This document shows positions 30,526 to 40,673 of a DNA stretch of 40,673 bases, one piece after another. Numbering within the stretch: the stretch's first letter is position 1; every line of letters begins with the position of its first letter. The stretch is taken from the NCBI GenBank assembly GCA_051453625.1, contig JBOZIK010000001.1, forward strand, positions 183,439,772-183,480,444. Direction: 5' to 3'. Below the pieces are notes generated by a model, which had not been told where the DNA came from, ran no database searches, and saw only the letters and a list, made by a program, of their open reading frames with translations. The stretch is from Welwitschia mirabilis. Taxonomy: Eukaryota > Gnetophyta > Gnetopsida > Welwitschiales. A program made the position numbers and the translations under genes.

Positions 30526-31927
30526 GTAGATTGCATTCTATGTAGAAGTATTTAAAGTAGAAATGTCTTAAAAATTAGGGACATCTCTAGAAGTTCCACC
30601 AATCTTTCACTGACACTAATGTTGAATGTGAGATCTTTTGAAAAATTGAAGTTTATGATAAATTTAACATATTTAATAACATAGCAAGTAAATAATCATA
30701 TTCACAAATAGGAAATTTATTTTGTAACTTAGACAGATATTTTCATCACTAATCTTCATAATATGATTAATGCTTATAACCAATTGATAGAAAGTTATAA
30801 GACAAATAAGAATGAGATGAACTACTCCTTAATGCAAGTAAATTTGATATGTATTATATTCATCTTTTAATGACTTTGTAATCTACATTTTTATACAAAT
30901 ATCTGTCTTATTCATGGATGATCTTAATGGAGAAATTATCAATACATATCGATATATATCTCTTTAATCATAATTCATATAATTAATTAATATATAGGAT
31001 AATTATTTTGTTATAGTTCTATGCTTGAATTAGATATTTGTGAATGTTGAATTTTCAATTTTTTAAGTTAATTTTTGTAATTTAATTTAGTTAATTTTTG
31101 TAATTTAATTTGAGACTAATTGATGAAGTTATTTTTAACAATTTACTCACTTATAAATTTCCATAAAGATATTTCAACTCTCGGTATCTATATTTCTTAA
31201 AGGCATATGTCACATTATGTTATTCCTTTAAAGAATCATATGTGGACTTGCTTCATCAAAGAACTAGATTTTGTTCACTTGAGATCCACATCAATTTACA
31301 TATCATCTACATGAATGATCATTTTTGTTTATGTATTATGGTTATACATAACTAAACTTTATGAATATATAATTACAATGATGATAATGATTTGTATAGG
31401 CCTTTGAATTCAAATAATAATTTTGTAATTTAGGTAGACATTTTCATTAATTATCTTCATAAGAAAATTAATGTTTGCAAATAATTAATAAAAAGTTATA
31501 AGCTAAATGAAAATAGAAAGAATTTCTCCTTTAATGCCTTTAAATTTGAAATGATTACCTTCATTCATCAATGACTTTGTAATCTACATTTTTATATGAA
31601 CGTTTGTCTCATTCATGGATGATATTAATGGATAGATTATCAATGCATGTTGGATTTATTCTCTTTAATCATAATTCATATAATTAATTGAGAGATAAAT
31701 TAAATGTTCTATATATATCTCTATGTTTAACTTAAATATTTTATAATGTTGACTTTGTAATTTTGTAAGATACTTTGTTTAATTTAAATCAGGACTTCTT
31801 AATAAAGTTATTTTTGATAGTTGACTCCTTTATAAATATATATGAAGGTATTTCAATTTTTAACATTGATATTTTTCTTAAGCAAATGTGACATTTATTA
31901 TCATTTTCAAGCATCCTATGTGGACCT

Positions 31928-32030
31928 CTTTTTTTTATTTTTTTATTTTTTAATAAGGGATTAAAAGGAATTTTTTAAGTATTGAACTCACAATCACAAA
32001 GACATAGGAGTACTACTTTACTATTAGGAT
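31928..32030 (-). mobile_element. possible tRNA-derived SINE fragment
   Basis: Only one tandem unit carries this insertion. On the minus strand it shows TAGTAAAGTAG (32023-32013), fitting the pol III A-box TRGYNNARNNG. After 25 bases comes GTTCAATAC (31987-31979), fitting the B-box GWTCRANNC. It ends in an A-rich tail (AAAAATAAAAAAATAAAA at about 31948-31931). Head, boxes and tail order fit a SINE. The A-B spacing is a little short, and no second copy or clear target duplication is seen. Confidence 0.35.
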
Positions 32031-32038
32031 TTTTCTTC

Positions 32039-32049
32039 ATACACACACA

Positions 32050-32091
<42 letters not shown>

Positions 32092-32130
32092 TAGACACAG
32101 ACACAGACACACACACATACACACACACAC

Positions 32131-32196
<66 letters not shown>

Positions 32197-32197
32197 C
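32039..32197. repeat. compound (AC)n(AG)n microsatellite
   Basis: An interrupted AC repeat (32039-32130, with CAGACA and CATACA variants) passes into an AG repeat (32131-32197). A 12-base word TACTATTAGGAT flanks it at 32019-32030 and 32205-32216. Frames of repeated Cys/Val or Ser/Leu here are artefacts. Confidence 0.97.
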
Positions 32198-33740
32198 ACT
32201 AGTCTACTATTAGGATGTCTCTTCTCTCACTTCATCAAAGAATTGCATTTTGTTCAAATGACATCTATATCAATTCATATGAAATCTACCTCAATGATTA
32301 TTTTTATTTATATGTTACTAAAAACTAAATTCTATGAGGATGTAGTTACAATAGTAATAACGATTGGTATAACTTTTGGGATCTACATAGTGATTTTATA
32401 CTTGAAGTTGATATTTTCATCAACTATATTCATAAGGCAATTAACGTTTACAACTAAGTAATAGAAAATTATAAGCTAAATAAAAAGAGGAAGAATTTAT
32501 TCTCTAATGTAACTAAATTTGATATGTATTACATTCATCCATTAATGAATTTGTAATCTATGTTTTTTTATATGAATATTTGTCTCATTCATAGATGATC
32601 TTGATGGATATAATATCAATGCATGTTAGATTTAATCTCTTTAATCATAATTCATATAATTAATTAATACATAAAATAATTATTTTGTATCAAGTTCCAT
32701 GTTTGAATTAGCTACTTTACAGTGTTGACTTTGTGATTTTGTAAGTTACTATTTGTAATTTAATTCAATATTTCTTGGTGAAGTTTTTTTTTAATAGTTA
32801 CTTATTTATAAATATCTATGAGTACACTTTAACTTCTGATATCAACATTTTTCTTAAGAACATGTCACATTGTGTTATTGTTTTAAAGAATACTATGTAA
32901 ACTTACTTCATCAAAGAATTGCATTTTGTTTAATTGAGATCTACATCCATTAATATGACATCTACATCAATGATAATTCTTATTTATTCATTATTATTAT
33001 CAAAAACTAAATTCTACAAGGATCTAGTTATAATGAAGATAATGATTAGTATATGTTTCAGAATCTAGATTGTAATTTTGTACTATAGGTAGATATTTCC
33101 ATAAAGTATCTTCATAAGAAAATTAATGTTTACAACTAATTAATAAAAAATTATAAGATAAATAAAAATATGAATAATTTCTCCTCTAATGCCACTAAAT
33201 TTGATATGGATTAGCTTTATCAATAATGATTTTGTAATCTACATTTTTTTATAAATATTTATGTCATTAATGAATGATTTTGATGGATAGATTATCACTA
33301 CATGTAAGGCCTGATCTCTTTAATCATAATTCATATAATAAATTAAAATATAGGTTAGTTATTTTGTATATAGTTCTATTTCTAGCTTATATATTTTATA
33401 ATGTTAACTTTGTAATTTTGTAAGTTAATTTTTTTAATTTAATTCAAGACTTCTTGATGAAGTTGTTTTTAATAGTTTACTTCCTTATGAATGTCTATGA
33501 GGATATTTCAAATCTTGGTATTAATATTTTTCTTGAACACATGTGAGATTATTATTTTTAAGAATCTTATGTGGACTTGTTTCATTAAAGAACTACATTT
33601 TCTTCACATGGTATCTACATAAATTCACATCACATCTATATTAATGATTATTTTTAGTTATGCATACTTATTATCAAAAACTAAATTATATGAGGATCTA
33701 GTTGCAATGATGGCAATGATTGATATAGGTTTTGGGATGC

Positions 33741-34320
33741 AGATAGTGAATAGATATGATAAGAAAGAATGTAGATGAAAAGTGCAAAGGAGACAACACC
33801 AAAAGAGAAATTTAAAGATAGAAATAATGATAGTGTAAAAGTTTGTGCAGATATTGTTTATGTAAATGATCATAAGCTTGTTGTGGATGATGATAAAAAT
33901 GTAGCTATAGATGAAGGCAAATATGACAAATAAAATGATGTGTTTACATCATCAAGTGATAATGATAGACACAACAACTCTTATGGTCACAATTTTTCAC
34001 CCAAATAGGTTAATAAGGTATACATTAANNNNNNNNNNNNNNNNNNNNNNNNNNNNNNNNNNNNNNNNNNNNNNNNNNNNNNNNNNNNNNNNNNNNNNNN
34101 NNNNNNNNNNNNNNNNNNNNNNNNNNNNAATAAAAGGATCTAAATTTCACAAGCAGGTATGAGAAAAACAATGATATGAGAAAAATGAAAATGGTTTTGA
34201 TTCTAAAATTTGGTATAATGCAAGAAATGATCAAGATGATGTAGGTTGTTCATATGAAAACTTAAATACAAAAAGAAATGAAAAAGATTCTAGGTTAGGA
34301 GGAAGGCAAAACCTAAAAAA
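33741..34320 (+). other. charged coding-like relic, unidentified
   Basis: After the tandem array, one frame reads ETTPKEKFKDRNNDSVKVCA followed by DIVYVNDHKLVVDDD, then a stop, then SSSDNDRHNNS. Beyond a 100-N gap, ENGFDSKIWYNARNDQDD and YENLNTKRNEKDSRLGG follow. The composition is hydrophilic and non-repetitive, unlike the AT-rich surroundings in character, but I know no family and stops are present. It could be a transposon gene relic or chance. Confidence 0.25.
34029..34128. other. assembly gap (100 N)
   Basis: Exactly 100 N, a conventional placeholder for a gap of unknown size. Open frames spanning it are not supported. Confidence 0.99.
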
Positions 34321-37300
34321 TTAATGAAGGTAATAATGCTAAGTAGCTAATAAAAAGAGATTATAATAACATAACTTATAATAAATAGATAGAGTATTAT
34401 GCTATTGGTACCATTAACATGCAACATTACAAAATGAGGGATAAGAGAGAACAAGTAGACCTTAGCATGCAAAAACAACTTAGAGAAACATGAAGGCATT
34501 ACTAGATACAAATCCAAATGGAAAGAAAGAAATTATAGGCATAAAAGGAAGGCTACCTTAGAAACATCAATGAAATTTATCTCCAAAAGAAAGTATTATT
34601 GAAAATATGGATTCAAAGTCATGTATATAATGAATTAAATCAAAAGAAACAATCTTCTATTATTGGATAATGGATGAATGAAGGCTTAATGCATGTTATT
34701 ATATTATGTTTGTAGGACAATGTCAAATTTAATGTAGTTAAGACATTTCATTATGTGTATTTTTATCTATGAAAGTAAATGAGGATTTAAAAGTAATTTA
34801 TCTAATTGAGTCCTTCAATTACAAAATAAGCCACTAACAAAGATAAATAAGTTCTTCAATTTATCGACTACTATGGATTCCCTTACTTAAAGTAACATAA
34901 TTTAAATATTTTTACTAAAACATATTAAAGTAGTAGACAATATCACAAATCTTGAAAAAATGGTAGTTTCTCCAATGCGAATAGTTAAAACAAATGATAA
35001 AGGTTAAAAAACTAGGAGGAAATCCAACCCAATAGATAAGTTACACTCTCAAATTCACCAGAGATCTAAACCCCTATTATTTACTTGGGAAGGATCTTCC
35101 TTGTTGATTAAGATAGACTCAAACATACATTCTATGCTAATGAAAAAACTCTTTTTCATTCCTTTATTTGATGTAGCTTAGTTTTTAATTTGTTTTCTCA
35201 CTTCTAAAATATTATCTAACTTTAATATCTTTTGCATAAAGTAATTCCACTAGAGATTATTATCATCTTTTAATTGAAAAGACTTTAATTTTATGAGGTT
35301 AATTCCTTATGGATTATTACCTACCCTTAGTGTTTTTAAATCTATTATTCTTTTTTATTTTTGATAATGCATGTTATTTTTCATTTTTGATAATATTAAC
35401 CTAGATATATTTCCCCCAATATTTACTAGAAAATATAAGTAACTAAAAAATTAAAAAATATAAAGAATAAGCATATGAATAAATGTCAAAATAATTAAAT
35501 CTTAAAGAATAAAAAAGAAAAAAGAAAATCCTAAACATTAATCAGATTTAATACAAAATGAATAAAATATTCATGAGAACTCATTTGTGAGCTTTAAAAT
35601 ATAAATCTGAAATACACATGCTCATATCTTTTCATGCAAAAAGATATGTTCGAACTAAGAAAAATACTTAAATACTTAAATAAGTAAAAATAAATATCTA
35701 ATTTTTTCATGACAAAAGAAGGTTAAAACACAAATAGACAATGAGTTAAATCATAATACTAAGTATATCAAAAGAATATAATATTATAGTTTAAGTAAAT
35801 TCTTAGACATTCATATGTAAGCATATTTGATATGGAGAAAAAGAGAATACTTAATAAAGTTCCACTAAAGGTACGTAGAAAAAAATAAAAGGTGATAGTT
35901 AGAAATAGAGTCTTTTAAAATGTTTGAACTTGATTTCTAAGTTTTTAGTGTTGAAATATAACATTACAAATAAAGGTCATATGGCATTCATCTACTAAGA
36001 AAACAAAAGAACTTTGGTGAGAATGCTGGATATAAGAATAACTAAGATTACAATAAAATTATGATTTTGAATATGATCAAAACATGATTAACACATGTAC
36101 AGTGAGTGAGTGTGACTCTTCTATAAATTAAATACAAGATCATGGATGATCATGTAAATAATCACTATATAGGATGAACATTAGCAATAATATTTTTATA
36201 ATAAAGATTTAAGAGAGAGGAAATAGTGTGTTTATGATGGGATAAAAGATCTAATTCAACAAATTTACATTACACACAAAGAATTTAGAATAAAGAAAAA
36301 TACAATATCATCAAAAGTAAATAATGAAAATTAAACAAAAAGAATAAAATCGATGTATTTATCATATTCCAACATAGCCTAATATACTATTAATGGGAGA
36401 TAAGTTGAGTTTTCCTTGGTTCTTTTATTGAATATTATTTAATTGAAGAATAAAAGCACCTAGATACAATTCATTGAATGGGTAAAACCTCAGCAACAAA
36501 GAATCTTAATTTTATCTAACCATTAAGGTAGTAGAAAGAATGTAATGCCTTTAGTACTAATTTGCAATGAAGTTAAAAATAAAGTAATAATTCTAAAGAG
36601 TAGAGGATAAGAAAGTGCTTAAAAGAATAAGTTCTAGATAATATTTAAGTGTTTTAAGTTATTATTAAAATATTTGTTGGAGAATTAAAACACTAGTTTC
36701 TAGCTAATTCTTTGGAGTGATGATTACTAATCCCACTTTTTTTTTAAAGACTTAATAAATTTAGAATCTCTAATGGCACATCCAAATTAAAGGATAGAGC
36801 AAAATTTGATGAATTTATCATTAAAAAAAGAAAGGCATTTCAAAACCTAGAAGTAAGTATCCTAGATAGATAATAATACATATAATTATAATTAATTAAA
36901 TAAGGTAAATAGCTTAGACACATTCTATTACTACTATAACATTATAGTACTAGGCACATACATAATACATTTTAGATAGTCATCCAAAAGTTGGAGACTA
37001 AATATCTCTATGTGGAAACAAATAAAACTTATAACTTTTACCACAAAATAAACTTGCATAATAGTCAAAGTAAAAGATTTAAAAATTTTAACATTAACTT
37101 CATTTTTTTAAATAGTTTTTAAATGGCTTTTTTTGGCATTTATTTCTTTGTGTGTGGGGCTATTATCGACTTATGTTCTTTCATTTAGAATTTTAATTTT
37201 ATTTTCTTCATTATTTTTTGCTTTTTTTATTAGATAAATTGTCAATATTAGATCTAAACCAATAATATGGCTAGGAGTTAGTTTGATGAATAAAGTCTCT

Positions 37301-38758
37301 TAAGAATGAATCCTTTTAGTATTCCAACTGTTGCTACTATATTTTAAGCATACACATCTTTTTAAAGTATGAAGACTTCTAGCACCTATTGAATTAGTGG
37401 ATATTAGAGATTAGTAAGTAGAAGTGCCAACTCAAATATTGGAATAGACATTAAAGCTTATGGTACTATTTCAAATAATTGGATTGTCAGTTCTTTAACT
37501 TTAATAAAGAAAATTATAAATGTAGGTGAGACAAGGGTCAGTAGGATGGAAACACCATGAACTTCTTTTTCCTTATCATTCTTTTCAAGGCTTTATTACA
37601 GGGCATCATTATTAAATTCCTCCTTTGGCCCTTCTTCAAATGATTTCTCTTCAAGTTCTGATTCTAAGTCTTAAATGATGATTGATAACTATCTTTACTA
37701 TTTTGAGTCTTTTAAGATCCTTCAAGTCTTAGGACAGTTTTATTTCTTATGCATAACCTATCTAAGCTTGAAAGGAATTATAGCATTAGGTTTTAACATA
37801 GGATCTTAGCAAAGGTAAGGATTATTTATTTTTGCTTTAGTTTATTTACCTCTTTTGAGAAGTAATTTTTTATTTAAATCCTTAAAAATGTCTTTTATCA
37901 TTATTAGTTTTCTATTTAAGCTACTTCTCTTCCCTATGTTTAGTAATTAAGTTCACTAGCACATTTACCTTAAGTGTTCCATCACCTATGATAATGAATA
38001 AATGCTTCTTTGTGGTTGGATGCAAATCTATATTCTCACTAGAGCATAGAAATTTTACTTCATTTGCTATAATCTCCTTGTTCTTATTCTTACTATTTTT
38101 ATTTTTCCTAGGGAGGAATATAATAAACAGTTACCTTATACTTCCACTTCTTTATTTACTTAGTTTCTAAATCTTACCATTGATTTTTGTATTTCCCTTC
38201 TCTATTCATATGTGAAGGAGACTTCATTCTCAAGTTAGATGAGAAACTTGATGGTCATTCTTCCTTCTCATTATAATAATATACCTATATTTGCCATTTC
38301 TTGTTAACATATTATTAATTCATATGCTTGGAATGAGTTATCTTTTATAGTTCCTCATACCCTAGAAAAGTTTAAACTCTTTACTTTGGCCTATTCATTG
38401 CTAGTTTTCTTCTTTCTTTTAATCTTTGTCAGGTTAAACTAAAAAATCAAGGATAAGTCTCTTATACTAACTAGATAATAGAACAAGACAAAAGAGACAT
38501 ATACATGCAAGGGAAATTTAATTTCATACTCTCTAATCCTTTCTTTAATTACTCCAAGTTAGCAAAAGTTAAACTTGGCCCCTTGCTTGAAGTGGTTTAA
38601 CATCACCAAATTGTTGCCTAAAAGATGGGTTCGTCTATGCATTAAATCAAAAAGTAAATTAATAGATATTATCATTTTATTACATTTGTTTTGTATTCAC
38701 TATAGTTTCATCCTTTCTAACATGATTATTAGAGAACTTCATTGTTGTGATGCTGATT
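34321..38758. other. AT-rich intergenic DNA, no gene recognised
   Basis: About 4.4 kb with frequent stops in all frames. Short open frames at 37988-38170 and 38575-38763 are hydrophobic, low in complexity and without motifs. A segment at 34700-34760 translates as DNVKFNVVKTFHYVYF, faintly reminiscent of hAT/DUF659 transposase-derived proteins, but nothing around it supports that. Another at 37430-37660 reads SNIGIDIKAYGTISNNWIVS and then Ser-rich residues, with no match I can name. The region is probably old, unrecognisable transposon DNA. Confidence 0.55.
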
Positions 38759-39999
38759 TGTAGGAATTTTATGGTGTATTTTAAGTGCTTTTATAGGACA
38801 TTTATATAGGTTTGGATGCAATTATAATGATTATGAAGAACTAATAAGATGATCACCAAAACATGTAATTCTTAGCATATTTGGAGGCTTCTCAGACTTA
38901 TTCTAATACTTCATACTTTGAAAGAAGGATTTACTATGAAGAAGGCTAATTCCTCTTTGAGATTGAAGATGAAGAAGCCTATTGTCCCCTCTGTCATCCC
39001 CGCGACAAGTAGGACGACAATACTGCTAACATGAATAAAGGCTATAGAGTTAACTATGAGGCCCTAAAGCTTATGGACCATATTTTAACATGGAGTGACG
39101 TCACCATTTTCATCCCCATGACATTCAAAATAACAACTATTTTATCTGATGAAAAGAATTATCTTTGTAATGGGGTTATGTGATCCATTTGAGTTGCTAA
39201 GGTTTCTTCTCCAAATTTTAGGGTTGAGCTTCTAGAACTTCAATGTAAAACTATAAATACCCTCCCTTTCTTCACTTCTATTTCTATCTTTTATATCTAA
39301 TGTACTTGTGATGGAAGATTCAAGGACAAGAGATCCATTTAGTAGCTACGGAGAGAAGTCTATCTTGGTGTTGGGTTGAGTATCCTCAATTGAGGTGGTA
39401 CTACTTTATTGTAAGTGGATGTAAAATTTTCATGATTGAATTCAATTACTCTTTTCACTACAATTGTGTTTATGTCCCTTATGGTTTAAGTTGATTATAG
39501 TTTAGTGACAATTCTATAATTTATATAGGTCATAAGGGAAACCTTTATTAAGGTTGATTTTGTTAGTTTAGATTTGCATTACTATTTCATTCCCATTCCA
39601 CATCTGCATTCCATATTCTATTGGGCACATCACATAGTTCATGTTGGTTAGGAACAAGTGATGAACTCTTTTTAATTAATTTGAATTATAGAGAGCTAGT
39701 TCATATGATAGGAGAATTAGGATCCAAATTGAACTCATCTCATTCACATTTCATCCATTGCATTTCATCTTCGTTAATCATTGCACTGTATTTTCATATT
39801 TGCTTACTTTCATTTATTAAAACAAAAAAGACCAAAAATACTCTTGAAAATTAATTTTCTAACTTCTAGTCTAGTGCCTTCAATGAATTGTAACATTCAA
39901 GTTAACTCTCATCTATACTAGTGTGTGATTTTCTGCAAGTATTTTAGTTTATAGGTTTGCCTAAAGGACTTAAGAATTTCATAAATTCACACTGCAACA
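38759..39999 (+). mobile_element. 5' LTR of a Ty3/gypsy element (about 1241 bp)
   Basis: The right edge is firm: ACTGCAACA ends at 39999, followed by TTT and an Asp-tRNA-type primer site. A TATA box (TATAAATA, 39252-39259) is followed by pyrimidine-rich CCTCCCTTTCTTC, as in LTR promoters. The left edge is proposed at TGTAGGAATT (38759) from the TG...CA rule only. The 3' LTR would lie beyond the window, so the length could not be checked. Confidence 0.65.
39252..39259 (+). promoter_or_regulatory. TATA box of the gypsy LTR
   Basis: TATAAATA is followed about 10-20 bases later by a pyrimidine-rich stretch. It would drive transcription of the downstream gypsy element. Confidence 0.5.
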
Positions 40000-40002
40000 T
40001 TT

Positions 40003-40020
40003 TGACATCATTGCCGGGGA
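40003..40020 (+). other. degenerate Asp-tRNA-type primer-binding site
   Basis: TGACATCATTGCCGGGGA matches the plant gypsy site TGGCGCCGTTGCCGGGGA at 14 of 18 positions. All four differences are G-to-A or C-to-T. It sits three bases after the LTR end. Such sites are used by Tat and Athila-type Ty3/gypsy elements. Confidence 0.85.
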
Positions 40021-40673
40021 AGACTGCAAGGAGCTGGAGGATTGTTACTATCCAGATAAGTACCTTAAATCTTTGTTTAGGTTATTTATTTAAAATAGTG
40101 CTATACTTTTAGCATAGCTTGAGTAAATTTACTTTCAATAATTTTTATTTTTTGTAGCTTTAAGAAGCTCTATCATCCTATCTATTGTTCCAACAACATT
40201 GGAAATGACGGTCCTCAATTTTTGAATCTATTTTCTTTTTTGCAAATTTCCTTTTTGATAGATAATTAGTAATAAAATGCTATCATGTTCACTTTCATCC
40301 TTATGACAGATAGGATGATAGTTTTATTTTGCATTTTCTATAATTTTTATCTAAGTTTGGTTTTCTATATTATGATTATCATTTCCCTTATTGTTATAAT
40401 GTCCATGTGGATGATAGTTTATTATTTTTTATTTTGGTTTTTGTTTGTTATTTGAGAATGCAAGGACATGGTGCATTCTGGTAGAAAGATGAAATATCTA
40501 AGAGAATGGAACTAGATTGAAGAAAACATTAGAGAAGGATTATTTGACTACAAGTAAAATTTAAGGTGCACACACCTATACAAATTTCAAGAATTAAAGA
40601 AGAAGATTTTTCTACTTTTATTATTTTAGAATCAGATTTTGCAAAAGAAAATTATAGCATAGAAGTAGATCAT
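40021..40673 (+). mobile_element. leader and start of a Ty3/gypsy internal region, cut by the window edge
   Basis: The leader follows the primer site. A perfect 14-bp inverted repeat (CTATCATCCTATCT at 40170-40183, its reverse complement at 40308-40321) lies in it and could fold in the element RNA. An ATG near 40458 opens a short frame with stops. Charged residues later (RIKEEDFSTF, ESDFAKENYS) may be the start of gag, but no domain is reached before the window ends. Confidence 0.5.

Larger units (their letters stand above)
16143..30615 (+). mobile_element. complete but dead Ty1/copia retrotransposon (outer element)
   Basis: The element spans both LTRs and is flanked by CTAAC (16138-16142) and CTAAT (30616-30620), a 5-bp target duplication with one C/T difference. 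Inside, in copia order, are a perfect Met-tRNA primer site, gag, protease, integrase, reverse transcriptase, RNase H and a polypurine tract. A second copia element of about 8 kb sits in the integrase gene, which explains the 14.5-kb total. Stops, frameshifts and lost catalytic residues occur throughout. The integrase-before-reverse-transcriptase order proves the copia superfamily. Confidence 0.92.
29450..30615 (+). mobile_element. 3' LTR of the outer copia element (1166 bp)
   Basis: It starts TGTTGATGTAAATG and ends CACTGACA. It aligns to 16143-17269 throughout with many substitutions, which indicates an old insertion. It holds one extra 28-bp duplication (29579-29629) and the 53-bp repeats (30378-30525). 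Confidence 0.92.
30640..33740. repeat. tandem array of a ~675-700-bp non-coding unit, four to five copies
   Basis: Three landmarks recur in the same order. TCTTTAATCATAATTCATAT starts at 30961, 31662, 32638 and 33317. The CTTCATCAAAGAA word is at 31251, 32230, 32905 and 33580 (slightly changed in the last). TCTTCATAA...TTAATG-TT followed by TTATAAG recurs at about 30755, 31460, 32430 and 33110. Spacings are 675-705 bp, except for one interval of 970-979 bp that contains an insertion of about 290 bp (31928-32220). The units are AT-rich and diverged, without open frames, satellite-like in structure. The array starts about 25-100 bp after the copia element. Confidence 0.88.

Noticed and set aside
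31975-32199. 74-codon frame of Ser/Leu and Cys/Val repeats
   Set aside because: Translation of the (AC)n(AG)n microsatellite.
32243-32461. 72-codon frame in the tandem array
   Set aside because: Not open in the sister units and without motif. Chance frame in AT-rich repeat DNA.
37430-37700. Coding-like phrases SNIGIDIKAYGTISNNWIVS and a Ser-rich segment, considered as an endogenous pararetrovirus relic
   Set aside because: No movement-protein, coat zinc-finger or reverse-transcriptase motif could be confirmed, and stops are frequent.

Overview
The window is nuclear DNA of a seed plant. It is AT-rich, dominated by old LTR retrotransposons, and has one compact GC-richer gene island. Old, uncleared, stop-riddled copia and gypsy elements next to a single intronless gene fit a large slowly turning-over genome such as that of a gymnosperm. 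That assignment is an inference, because no species-specific marker is visible. Four N runs (795-804, 2778-3337, 6946-7621, 34029-34128) mark it as a scaffolded draft assembly.

Layout. 1-2526: gag-protease remains of a Ty3/gypsy element on the minus strand, with a primer-binding-like site at 2526-2534 and a probable 5' LTR further right. That LTR contains a TTGAC-rich repeat interrupted by a gap. 4320-8900: AT-rich DNA with no recognisable gene. 8950-11430: an internally shrunken chromovirus-like Ty3/gypsy element on the minus strand (integrase, reverse transcriptase and gag relics, degenerate Met-tRNA primer site, 521-bp LTR). 11431-14900: the gene island. It holds one good protein-coding gene, a secreted hybrid proline-rich protein (HyPRP) with a C-terminal eight-cysteine domain at 13530-14459, with a TATA box and a G-box in front. 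15027-15120: a short coding-like relic.

16143-30615: one complete but dead Ty1/copia element on the plus strand, with LTRs of 1127 and 1166 bp and a CTAAC/CTAAT target duplication. A second copia element with short LTRs (19413-27401) is nested in its integrase gene. 30640-33740: four or more tandem copies of a non-coding unit of about 675-700 bp. One copy carries a SINE-like insertion and an (AC)n(AG)n microsatellite. 33741-38758: AT-rich DNA with weak coding-like relics only. 38759 to the end: the 5' LTR, Asp-tRNA-type primer site and leader of another Ty3/gypsy element, plus strand, cut by the window edge.

Only the HyPRP gene looks functional. It probably encodes a cell-wall or apoplastic protein. 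All transposon reading frames are broken by stops, frameshifts and lost catalytic or zinc-binding residues. Many of these changes are G-to-A or C-to-T, as expected for methylated, silenced repeats. I found no tRNA, rRNA or CRISPR array, and no convincing new multi-gene system. The most unusual structures are repeat architectures: a 53-bp tandem repeat with a motif in both orientations inside the copia LTRs, the ~680-bp tandem array with its insertion, the TTGAC-rich LTR repeat and the four-unit Gly/Pro repeat of the HyPRP.
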